Assembly: GCA_017302015.1 (NCBI GenBank)
Contig: JAFLEE010000002.1
Location: 98,195-162,194 of the forward strand
Direction: 5' to 3'
DNA length: 64,000 bases
DNA from: Spirochaetota bacterium
Lineage (GTDB): Bacteria > Spirochaetota > UBA12135 > COTS27 > JAFLEE01
The notes under the pieces were generated by a model, which saw nothing but the letters and a program-made list of their open reading frames with translations, ran no database searches and had not been told where the DNA came from. Positions 32,114 through 42,889 of the stretch are shown one piece after another. Each line of letters starts with the position of its first letter. Position 1 is the stretch's first letter. Made by a program: the position numbers and the translations under genes.

Positions 32114-33126
32114 GGTTCCTTCTCCTCCTGACGCTCCTCGCCCCCGCCGCCTTCGCCGGGGCCGGTGAGATCTCTTTTGCCCTCGTGGGCGACCTGATGC
32201 CGGGGAGCGACCATCCCTCCCGCGACTGGCTCCCCACCAATGCCTTCGCCCTGCTGGCGCCGGCATCGGCGATCCTGACCAACGTCGACCTGGCATTGGG
32301 GAACTTGGAGGGCGCCCTCGCGGAGGCCCCTGTCGCCAAAAAAGGGAAGCATTCCTTCAGTTTCCGCCTCCCGCCATCCATGGCGGAGACATTCCGCCAG
32401 GCCGGGTTCAAGGGGCTCAATCTAGCGAATAACCATAGCCTGGATGCCGGCGCCTTGGGCGTGGTGCAGGCCACCAATCTCCTCGCCGCGAAGGGGATCC
32501 TCCCGATCGGCATGAAGGACCATTTGGTCTTCGCGCAGGTCAAGGGGAAGAAAATCGGCTTCCTCGGGTTCTCCCCCTATTACCCCCACAATAATATGAC
32601 CGACTTGGAGTCCGCCCGGCTCACCATCCGCAGCAACGCCCTCAAATGCGACCTGCTCATCGTCTCGTTCCACGGCGGGGCGGAGGGGGAAGGGGTCACC
32701 AACGTGCCCCGCGTGGGCGAGACGTACTACGGCGAGAATCGGGGCGATGTGTTCCGCTTCGCGCGCATGGCGGTGGATGAAGGCGCCGCCCTCGTCTTCG
32801 GCCACGGCCCCCACGTGCTGCGCGGCCTCGAGATCTATAAAGACCGCCTCATCGCCTACTCCCTCGGGAATTTCCTCGGCCACCGCCAATTCAACGTCAG
32901 CAGGGGCTTCGGGACCTCCTGCATCCTCGAGGCCCAGCTCGATGGGCGGGGCCGGCTGGTGCGCGGGCGCATCCATCCGTTCGTCCTGAGCGTGACCGGC
33001 CCCACGGTGCCCGATCCGGAGAAGCGGGCCATCCCCCTGATGCAGGGCCTCTCCCGCGCCGATTTCCCCGAGACGGCCCCCGTCTTCGGCGAGGACGGCG
33101 CCTTCACGCCCCGACCCCGACCGTAA
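32110..33126 (+). CDS. CapA-family (PGA_cap) secreted metallophosphatase-fold protein
   Basis: This 338-residue protein has a signal peptide (RFLLLLTLLAPAAFAGAG) and a CapA/PGA_cap domain. Metal-site motifs in order are SFALVGDLMPGSD, NLEGALAEAP, LNLANNHSLDAG, VSFHGGAE and VFGHGPHVLRGLE with SLGNFLGH. Family members include CapA/PgsA of poly-gamma-glutamate capsule formation and calcineurin-like phosphoesterases. No other pgs/cap genes are present, so capsule export is not supported by context. It is coupled to cdsA by an ATGA overlap and ends 1 bp before the phosphatase. Confidence 0.85.
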   Translation: MRFLLLLTLLAPAAFAGAGEISFALVGDLMPGSDHPSRDWLPTNAFALLAPASAILTNVDLALGNLEGALAEAPVAKKGKHSFSFRLPPSMAETFRQAGFKGLNLANNHSLDAGALGVVQATNLLAAKGILPIGMKDHLVFAQVKGKKIGFLGFSPYYPHNNMTDLESARLTIRSNALKCDLLIVSFHGGAEGEGVTNVPRVGETYYGENRGDVFRFARMAVDEGAALVFGHGPHVLRGLEIYKDRLIAYSLGNFLGHRQFNVSRGFGTSCILEAQLDGRGRLVRGRIHPFVLSVTGPTVPDPEKRAIPLMQGLSRADFPETAPVFGEDGAFTPRPRP

Positions 33127-33127
33127 G

Positions 33128-33754
33128 ATGGCCCTCCGCCTCTACCTGCTTCGCCACGGCGAAACGGCCTGGAACAGCGAGGGGAAGTACCAGGGGCAAC
33201 TCGATATCCCCCTCAACGAGCGCGGCCGCCAGCAGGCGCTCCTCGCCTCGCGCTGGATGGCGCGGCGGCGGCTTGACGCCATCTACACGAGCGATCTTTC
33301 ACGCGCCCTGAATTCCGCCCTCCCCATCGCCGAGGCTTGCGGGGTGGCCGCCGTGCCGCTTGCCGAATTGCGCGAGCGCCATATGGGGGCCTACCAGGGG
33401 CTCTCGTTCGAGGAGATCCGGGAGAAATTCCCGGAAACGAAGCGCAAGGATTACCGGACCTTCGCCCGGATCCCCGGCGGGGAATCGGCCGAAGCGTTCC
33501 TGGAGCGGGTCGATCGCGCCATCGACCGCCTCGCCGAAACCCACGCGGACGGGAGGATCCTCGCGGTCACCCACGGCGGGTTCATCTACTACCACATCCG
33601 CCACCTCCTCGGACTCCCGGTGAGCACCGAACTCCACGTGAAGGTCGCCAACGCGAGCGTGCATATCTTCGACCGTCGCGAGTCGGGTTGGACGATCAAC
33701 GCCCTCGGGATCACCGAGCATCTGGGGGGAGAGGACGTGGCCGAGCTCGCTTAA
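33128..33754 (+). CDS. Histidine phosphatase superfamily protein (phosphoglycerate mutase/CobC type)
   Basis: This 208-residue enzyme has the phosphohistidine motif LLRHGETAWN (His10), the catalytic-pocket segment ELRERHMGAYQGLSFEEI and the second His in VTHGGFIYYHI. These residues suit a cofactor-independent-size phosphatase such as CobC/PhoE, more than a true dPGM. The substrate is unknown. It begins 1 bp after the CapA-like gene and is the last gene of the rpsB run. A hairpin at 33812-33837 may end transcription. Confidence 0.85.
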   Translation: MALRLYLLRHGETAWNSEGKYQGQLDIPLNERGRQQALLASRWMARRRLDAIYTSDLSRALNSALPIAEACGVAAVPLAELRERHMGAYQGLSFEEIREKFPETKRKDYRTFARIPGGESAEAFLERVDRAIDRLAETHADGRILAVTHGGFIYYHIRHLLGLPVSTELHVKVANASVHIFDRRESGWTINALGITEHLGGEDVAELA

Positions 33755-33811
33755 TCCGCCCGTGCGGATGGCCCGCGTCCAAGGGCCTTTTGCGAGGTGT
33801 CCAGGAGCACG

Positions 33812-33837
33812 AAAAAAAACCCCCGCCTGAGCGGGGG
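33812..33837 (-). terminator. Intrinsic terminator of the beta-propeller gene, possibly bidirectional
   Basis: CCCCCGC (33820-33826), loop CTGA, GCGGGGG (33831-33837). On the minus strand it is followed by eight T residues (complement of 33812-33819), a textbook terminator 22 bp after the stop codon of the minus-strand gene. On the plus strand it is followed only by TTCC, so termination of the phosphatase transcript would be weaker. Confidence 0.85.
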
Positions 33838-33859
33838 TTCCTCAGGGGAAGCCGGTCGC

Positions 33860-34654
33860 CTATTCGACGGAGACCAGGTAGAGCGTACCGCTCTTCTCGA
33901 TGGTCAGGAGGCGGCCGTCTCCGGCCCAGAACATCATGCGGGTGTTCTGGTATTCCTTCTTGCCGATGGAGACGTACTTGCCGGTGAGCATGTCGGTCTT
34001 GTAGAGCGTGCCGTCGGATTCCACCGTGAAGAGGAATTTCCCGGAATCGCCCATGGAGCAGGCGGCGATGGTGCTCCCCCATTCCCCCTTCTTGCCGAGT
34101 TGGTCGTAGGAGGTGTCCTTGGGATTGACGCGGTAGAGCGTGCCGCCCTTCTCGAGGGCCGCCATGAAATCCCAGCAGGCGACGATATAGACGGTTTCCT
34201 GCCATTCCTGCTTGCCCACCTGCTCCCAGGACCCGGTGCGCAAATCGGTGCGGTAGAACTTCCCGTCGCTCTCGATGGTGAAGAGGTGCTTGCCCATCAC
34301 GTCGCCGGTCTTGGTGCCCTTCCACTCGCCCTTTTTTCCGATGCCCTTCCAAGTGCCGTCGAAGGTATTGATGCGGTAGAGGGACCCGTCTTTCTCCAGG
34401 CTGACGAGGTCGTTTTCGCTGGCCCAGAGCATCCGCGTATTGCCGAAGACCTTGTCGCCGACGGCCTTCCATTTCCCCGTCTTGAGCGGGGTGGCGTAGA
34501 GGGTGCCGTCGGGCTCGACGGTCCAAAACGTGCCGCTTAAGACGACCCCGTCGAGGGTATTCTTCCAATCGCCGCTATTTCCGACTTGCTTCCAATCGCC
34601 GGGCGCCCCGAAAGCCAAGGAAAGCCCGAGCAGGGTGAGGATAAGGATGCGCAT
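33860..34654 (-). CDS. Secreted six-repeat beta-propeller (tachylectin-like)
   Basis: This 264-residue protein has a signal peptide (RILILTLLGLSLAFGAPG). The rest is about six repeats of ~40-45 residues of the form (T/L)xExDGTLYxxxxxTGxWxxVGKKxEW. Repeats alternate: 1, 3 and 5 read TVEPDGTLY, TIESDGKFY and TVESDGTLY; 2, 4 and 6 read SLEKDGSLY, ALEKGGTLY and TIEKSGTLY. The short last repeat is probably closed by the N-terminal strand pair (WKQVGNSGDWKN), a normal propeller closure. Tachylectin-like propellers bind sugars; binding here is not shown. ATG 34654 has AGGAG upstream. A strong terminator follows, so it is monocistronic. Confidence 0.8.
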   Translation of the reverse strand: MRILILTLLGLSLAFGAPGDWKQVGNSGDWKNTLDGVVLSGTFWTVEPDGTLYATPLKTGKWKAVGDKVFGNTRMLWASENDLVSLEKDGSLYRINTFDGTWKGIGKKGEWKGTKTGDVMGKHLFTIESDGKFYRTDLRTGSWEQVGKQEWQETVYIVACWDFMAALEKGGTLYRVNPKDTSYDQLGKKGEWGSTIAACSMGDSGKFLFTVESDGTLYKTDMLTGKYVSIGKKEYQNTRMMFWAGDGRLLTIEKSGTLYLVSVE

Positions 34655-34703
34655 GAGGACTCCTGTAGAAACAGCCACCGGGTTGTTTGGTGGATTTTTG
34701 GAT

Positions 34704-34716
34704 GATTCGACGAATC
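34704..34716. repeat. 13-bp perfect palindrome between divergent genes
   Basis: GATTCGACGAATC is self-complementary around a central A. It sits in the divergent region between the propeller gene and carA and could be an operator. Nearby ATCCGGC (34714-34720) and GCCGGAT (34741-34747) form a wider inverted repeat. Confidence 0.35.
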
Positions 34717-34776
34717 CGGCAACGGTGGAAGAACGGCTTCGCCGGATAAAATAAATTTCACGGTCCGTGGCCTCCG

Positions 34777-34818
34777 AAAAATGGAAATTTATCGTGTTTT
34801 TCCGCTAAAAATGGAAAT
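34777..34818 (+). repeat. Direct repeat upstream of the carA promoter
   Basis: AAAAATGGAAAT occurs at 34777-34788 and again at 34807-34818, exactly 30 bp apart (about three helical turns). Both copies are preceded by TCCG. The second copy ends 5 bp before the -35 hexamer. This fits a tandem activator or repressor site, or an A-tract UP-type element. Confidence 0.5.
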
Positions 34819-34823
34819 CCAAA

Positions 34824-34853
34824 TTGACACTCCGAGAGGCGGGATGTTAGGAT
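34824..34853 (+). promoter_or_regulatory. Promoter of carAB-purF
   Basis: Consensus TTGACA (34824-34829), an 18-bp spacer, and TAGGAT (34848-34853). The predicted start near 34860 leaves a leader of about 11 nt without a Shine-Dalgarno ahead of the carA ATG. Confidence 0.65.
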
Positions 34854-34870
34854 GTTCCGGTTCCCCAATC

Positions 34871-35977
34871 ATGTCCACCCCTGCCGCATTGGCACTCGAA
34901 TCCGGAGAGGTCTTCCACGGCCTCTCCATCGGAAGCGAGGGCGAAGCTTACGGTGAAGCCGTGTTCAATACGAGCATGTCCGGCTACCAGGAGATCCTCA
35001 CCGATCCCTCCTACCGCGGCCAGATCATCTCGATGACCTATCCCGAGATCGGGAATTACGGGGTGAACGAAGACGACAACGAATCCGCGAAGATCCACGC
35101 CTCCGGTTTCGTCGTCAAGCATTATTGCGACAAGCCCAGCCATTTCCGAGCCAGCGGCACCCTCTCTTCGTTCCTGAAACGCTACGGCATCGTGGCCCTC
35201 CAAGGGGTCGATACCCGTCGCCTCACGCGCATCCTCCGCTCCACGGGCGCCAAGCGCTCGGTCATCTCCACGGTCGACCTCGACCCGGCCTCCCTCGTGG
35301 CCAAGGCGAAAGCCTCCCAATCCATCGAGCACCGCGATCTGGTGCGGGAAGTCAGCACCGAGAAGGCCTACGATTGGCCGCTGCCCGAAGGGGTCGCCGG
35401 GCGCTACCGCGTGGCCGTCTACGATTTCGGGGTGAAATGGAACATCCTCCGGAGCTTGGCCTCCCGCGGGGCGGTCCTGCGGGTGTTCCCCGCCTCGACG
35501 GCGGCCTCCGAGATCCTCGCGTGGAAGCCCGACGGGGTGTTCCTCAGCAACGGCCCGGGCGATCCCTCCGCGCTCCTGCCCATCGTCGAGCAGATCAAAC
35601 TCCTCCTCGGCAAGCGCCCCGTTTTCGGCATCTGCCTCGGGCACCAACTCATCGGCCAGGCTTACGGAGCGACGACCTTCAAGTTGAAGTTCGGCCACCG
35701 GGGCGGGAACCAGCCGGTGCAGCGCAAAGACACGGGGGGCATCGAGATCACCTCCCAAAACCACGGCTTCGCCGTGCGCTTGGCGGAAGCCGGCCGCGAT
35801 CCCTACGTCCTCTCCCACGTCAATTCGAACGACCAGACCCTCGAAGGGCTCGTCAACGACGCCGACGGGGCCTTCTCGGTCCAGTACCATCCCGAGGCCT
35901 CCCCCGGCCCGCACGATAGCCTCTATCTTTTCGACCGCTTCCTGCGCCTGATGGACGCCGCCAAGGGCGGGAAATGA
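34871..35977 (+). CDS. carA: Carbamoyl-phosphate synthase small (glutaminase) subunit
   Basis: This 368-residue subunit hydrolyses glutamine and passes ammonia to CarB. The N-terminal CarA domain has NTSMSGYQEILTDPSYRGQI. The class I amidotransferase domain has the Cys nucleophile in GICLGHQL and the His/Glu pair in QYHPEASPGPHD. ATG 34871 starts exactly where the family does; an in-frame ATG 90 nt upstream lies before the promoter's -10 and is rejected. The ribosome site is absent. carB follows after 39 bp. Confidence 0.96.
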   Translation: MSTPAALALESGEVFHGLSIGSEGEAYGEAVFNTSMSGYQEILTDPSYRGQIISMTYPEIGNYGVNEDDNESAKIHASGFVVKHYCDKPSHFRASGTLSSFLKRYGIVALQGVDTRRLTRILRSTGAKRSVISTVDLDPASLVAKAKASQSIEHRDLVREVSTEKAYDWPLPEGVAGRYRVAVYDFGVKWNILRSLASRGAVLRVFPASTAASEILAWKPDGVFLSNGPGDPSALLPIVEQIKLLLGKRPVFGICLGHQLIGQAYGATTFKLKFGHRGGNQPVQRKDTGGIEITSQNHGFAVRLAEAGRDPYVLSHVNSNDQTLEGLVNDADGAFSVQYHPEASPGPHDSLYLFDRFLRLMDAAKGGK

Positions 35978-36016
35978 GCATGGAACGCGCCGCCGAGCCC
36001 ACCCCGCGAGTCTGAG

Positions 36017-39297
<3,281 letters not shown>

Positions 39298-39301
<4 letters not shown>

Positions 39302-40758
39302 GCCCCGCCGAAGCGGAGAAGAAGGAGCATTGCGGCGTGTTCGCCATCCTCGGCACGCCCGAGGCTTCGCTCATCACCCGCATCGGCCTCCAGGCCCTCC
39401 AGCACCGCGGCGAAGAGGCGGCCGGCATCGCCTCCACCGACGGGCGGCAGGTGTACCTGCATACCGGCGAGGGGCTGGTGAAGGACGTCTTCGAGAAGGT
39501 GGATATCCCCGCCAAACTCCCGGGCTTCGCGGCCATCGGGCACACGCGCTATAGCGTCACGGGCGCCCCGAGCGCGGTGAACGTGCAGCCCCTGGTGGTC
39601 GAACTCGCCCGCGGGCGCATCGCCATCGCGCACAACGGGAACCTCACCAATTCGGTCGCCCTCAAGAAGCAGATGGAGGCCGACGGCGCCATCTTCCAAT
39701 CCTCCATCGACACGGAACTCATCCTCCACCTCATCGCGCGGTCCAAGAAGCACGAACTGAAGGACGCCATCATCGAGGCCCTCAACCAATTGGAGGGCTC
39801 CTTCTCCCTCGCGATCCTGACCGCCGACGCGCTCTACGCCGCGCGCGACGCCCACGGGTTCCGCCCCCTCTGCCTGGGGGAACTCAAGGGCATGCGCGTG
39901 ATCGCCAGCGAGACCTCGGCCCTCGACTTAGTCGGCGCCGCCTACATGGGCGAGGTGAAGCCCGGCGAACTCCTGACGATCACGAAGAACCAGTGGACGC
40001 GCGAGCCCTTCACCGTGCCCCGCCCCGAATCCTCGTGCATCTTCGAGCTCATCTACTTCGCGCGCCCCGACTCCCTCGTGTTCGACCACTCGGTCTACCG
40101 CTTCCGCAAGGAACTCGGGCGCACCCTGGCCGCCGAGGCGCCGGTGGAGGCCGATCTGGTGGTGCCCGTGCCCGATAGCGGCTTCATGGCGGCCCTCGGC
40201 TTCGCCGAGGCCACCGGGATCCCCTTCGAGCCCGCCATCGTGCGCAACCACTACGTGGGGCGCACCTTCATCCAGCCGAGCCAGGAGATCCGCGAGGCCT
40301 CGGTGCGCATCAAGCTCAACCCGATCCGGCACATCCTCGAGGGGAAGCGCGTCATCATCATCGACGACAGCATCGTGCGCGGCACGACCACCCGGGAGCG
40401 CGTGAGGAGCCTGCGCGAGGCGGGGGCCAAAGAGGTGCACATGCGCGTCTCGTGCCCGCCGATCCGCCACGCCTGCTATTACGGCATCGATTTTCCCGAC
40501 GAGAAGAACCTCATCGCGAACACCTACTCCGTCGAGGACACCGCCAAGTACCTGAACCTCGATTCCCTGGCCTACATCTCGCTGGCGGGCATGCACCGCG
40601 CCGCGGGGGGGAAGAACCGCTATTGCGACGCCTGTTTCACGGGGCGCTACCCGACGCAGGTCGACCGAAGCCTGCGCAAGGACGCGCTGGAGAAGGGCGC
40701 CCAGCAGATGGAACTGGAGCAGCCCCGACCGCCCTCGCCCGAGGAAAAGAAGGACTGA
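39298..40758 (+). CDS. purF: Amidophosphoribosyltransferase
   Basis: This 486-residue enzyme catalyses the first committed step of purine synthesis, PRPP plus glutamine to phosphoribosylamine. A short propeptide precedes the catalytic Cys12 ([11 protein letters not shown]). The glutaminase domain has GHTRYSVTG and NGNLTN, and the PRTase domain has the PRPP loop [12 protein letters not shown]. Cysteines at [25 protein letters not shown] and [11 protein letters not shown] match the four iron-sulfur ligands of the Bacillus-type enzyme, so an oxygen-sensitive 4Fe-4S cluster is likely. The start overlaps the carB stop. It converges with rlmE across 22 bp. Confidence 0.96.
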
Positions 40759-40780
40759 AGAACGGGGGCGCTCGCCGGGA

Positions 40781-41377
40781 TCAGCGCTTCCAGGCCGTGA
40801 AGAAGACCTCCGTCGATTGGCGGCGGGAGGATTCGGGCTTGAAGATCTTGAACGAGGCGAAATCGCGGCGGAACTCCCCCTGGAGTTCCGGGAGTTCGGC
40901 GCCCTGGAGGTATTTGGCGACGAGCGTGCCCCCGGCCTTGAGGCGTTTCAAGGCTACCGCCATGGAGAGCCGCACGAGTTCGGCGGAGAGGGCGGAATCG
41001 CCTGAGGGGACGCCCATCGTGCGGGGCGCCATATCGGAGAGCACCACATCGAAGGGGCCCTCGAGGGAAAGGGAGGCATCGCTGACGTCCGCTTTCAGGA
41101 GGACCACCCGGGCGGGGTCGACCTTTTCCCGGTGGAACGGCTCGATTTCCTGGAGGTCGATGGCGGTGAGGTGGACGTCGCCCAGGGTTTTCCGGAGCAC
41201 GAATTGGCTCCAGGATCCGGGCGCCGCGCCGAGGTCGAGGATGCGCTGGCCGCGCTTGACGATGCGGAATTTGCGGTCGAGTTCCTCGAGCTTGAAGTAA
41301 CTCCGCGCGCGGAGGCCCAATTTCCGCGCCTGCTCCTGGTAGAAGTCTTCGGTGTAGATCTGCTTTCCATTCGCCAT
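40781..41377 (-). CDS. rlmE: 23S rRNA 2'-O-ribose methyltransferase (RlmE/FtsJ)
   Basis: This 198-residue SAM-dependent enzyme methylates a ribose (U2552 in E. coli) in the 23S A-loop. The K-D-K-E catalytic tetrad is visible: Lys in RARSYFKLEEL, Asp in VVLSDMAPRTMG, Lys in GGTLVAKYLQG and Glu in RRQSTEVFF. The SAM site is ILDLGAAPGSWSQFVL. ATG 41377 has GAGGAA eight bases upstream. It lies 142 bp downstream of the TPR gene on the same strand. Confidence 0.95.
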   Translation of the reverse strand: MANGKQIYTEDFYQEQARKLGLRARSYFKLEELDRKFRIVKRGQRILDLGAAPGSWSQFVLRKTLGDVHLTAIDLQEIEPFHREKVDPARVVLLKADVSDASLSLEGPFDVVLSDMAPRTMGVPSGDSALSAELVRLSMAVALKRLKAGGTLVAKYLQGAELPELQGEFRRDFASFKIFKPESSRRQSTEVFFTAWKR

Positions 41378-41519
41378 GTCGTTCCTCGGTCTTGGATGGT
41401 CCCCTGCGATGCCCCGCCGACTCGCGCGAGGGGCGTGGCGAACGTTGGCGCCCCGGCGCGCCTTGGGGAGTGGGGAGGCGTTTGATCGGGGCGCCGCCGA
41501 GACGCTCGATTCGGGTTCT

Positions 41520-42875
41520 TCAGACCCCCGAGAGAAGTTCGTTGATCTTCCGGGAGTCGAAGGTCTCGAAGGGGCGCGTGCTGGCGAATTCCTTGGCGTT
41601 GCGGGTATAGCCCGAGTTGGAGAAGTAGATGACGATATGGCAGCCCATGGCCTTCATGGTGTCGAGGACCTTGCGCAGGGTGTCCTCGGTCACCGGGTCG
41701 TTCTGGCGGGTGAAGATGATGAGCTTCAGCATGGTTTTGCCGACCATCTTGGAGGACTCGCGGGCGGTGATCCAGAACTCGTCGTTGCTGATGACGCGCT
41801 GCTCGACGTGGGCGAGGCCCAGGGCTTCGATGGCGCGGACGCAGAGGGCCTGGAACGCGGCGGCCTGGGAGGACATGTAGTCCTTCAGCACGTCGGAGGC
41901 GCGCACGTCCTTGTACTGCTCGAGCTTCGCCCCCACGTCGCGGAACTTGGCGTTTTGGGAATGGATGCGCTCCCACTGCTCGATGGCCAGGGCGATCTCC
42001 TTGCGCATCTCGTGGGCCTCGGCGAGGTGGTAGCGCATGAGGTGGGAGGTGTTGTCGTTGAACGGATGGAGTTTGATGCCGCGGTTGAGCTCTTCGATCA
42101 CCTTCTGGAGGTTCCCGAGGTTGAGGTGGCAGATGCCCTTGTTGAGGATGGCCTGGACCTGGATCTCCTTCTCGCGCTCGGCCGATTCGAGGAACTCGAT
42201 GGCCTTCACGTAGTCCTGCATCTGGCGGTAGATGACCCCGATATAGTAGTGGGCGAGGTAGTTCTTGGGGTTGTGCTTGACGGCGTGGATGAACTCGTTG
42301 AGGGCTTCCGTGTGGTTCTGCGCCTCGAAGAGGGCCAGGCCGAGGTCGTAGTAGGCCTCGTGCAGGGCCGGGTTCATCTTGAGGGCCATGCGGAAGTTCT
42401 GCACCGCGCGCTCGTAGGAACCGAGCTTCACGTAGCAGCGCCCGCTCATGTGGAAGGCCTCGAAGTTCTTCGGGTCGATCTTCACGAGGAGGATGTACTC
42501 CTCGAGGGCCTCGCGGAACTCGCCCGCCTGGAGGAGGAGCTGGGCGAGGTTCTGCCGGATGTCGATCTCGTAGCTCGACGGGGCGTTGTCGACGTTCTTC
42601 TCGGCGAAGCGGTACTCGACGATGGCCATCTTGAGGTTCCCGGAGAGCTGGTAGGCCTTGGCGAGCATCCGGTGGGCCTCGTAATCGTTGGCGTTCTTCT
42701 GGATGACGCCCTGGAGCTTGCGGATGGCCGACTCGTAGTTCTTGGAGTCGAGGTCCTTCTGGATGGCCTTCATCGTCTGGGGCTTGGTGATGAGGCGCAC
42801 GTAGTACCAGCCGATCCCCCCGATGGCCGCGATGAGGAGCACGAAAAGGGCGACGATGGGGAAGGGCAATTCCAC
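41520..42875 (-). CDS. Membrane-anchored TPR protein with C-terminal nuclease-like fold domain (paralogue 2)
   Basis: This 451-residue protein has the same plan as the protein at 15233-16585: one N-terminal membrane helix (FPIVALFVLLIAAIGGIGWYY), a run of about seven TPR units (such as HTEALNEFIHAVKHNPKNYL), a linker helix, and a C-terminal alpha/beta domain (about 325-451) with FWITARESSKMVGKTMLKLI, KAMGCHIVIYFSNSGYT and FETFDSRKINELLSGV. The last domain recalls an Mrr/restriction-endonuclease core, but the acidic/Lys site is not evident. The start is GTG 42875 with GGAGG upstream. It lies 14 bp after the transketolase stop, so it is in the same transcript. Confidence 0.78.
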   Translation of the reverse strand: MELPFPIVALFVLLIAAIGGIGWYYVRLITKPQTMKAIQKDLDSKNYESAIRKLQGVIQKNANDYEAHRMLAKAYQLSGNLKMAIVEYRFAEKNVDNAPSSYEIDIRQNLAQLLLQAGEFREALEEYILLVKIDPKNFEAFHMSGRCYVKLGSYERAVQNFRMALKMNPALHEAYYDLGLALFEAQNHTEALNEFIHAVKHNPKNYLAHYYIGVIYRQMQDYVKAIEFLESAEREKEIQVQAILNKGICHLNLGNLQKVIEELNRGIKLHPFNDNTSHLMRYHLAEAHEMRKEIALAIEQWERIHSQNAKFRDVGAKLEQYKDVRASDVLKDYMSSQAAAFQALCVRAIEALGLAHVEQRVISNDEFWITARESSKMVGKTMLKLIIFTRQNDPVTEDTLRKVLDTMKAMGCHIVIYFSNSGYTRNAKEFASTRPFETFDSRKINELLSGV

Positions 42876-42889
42876 GGGGACCTCCGGGG

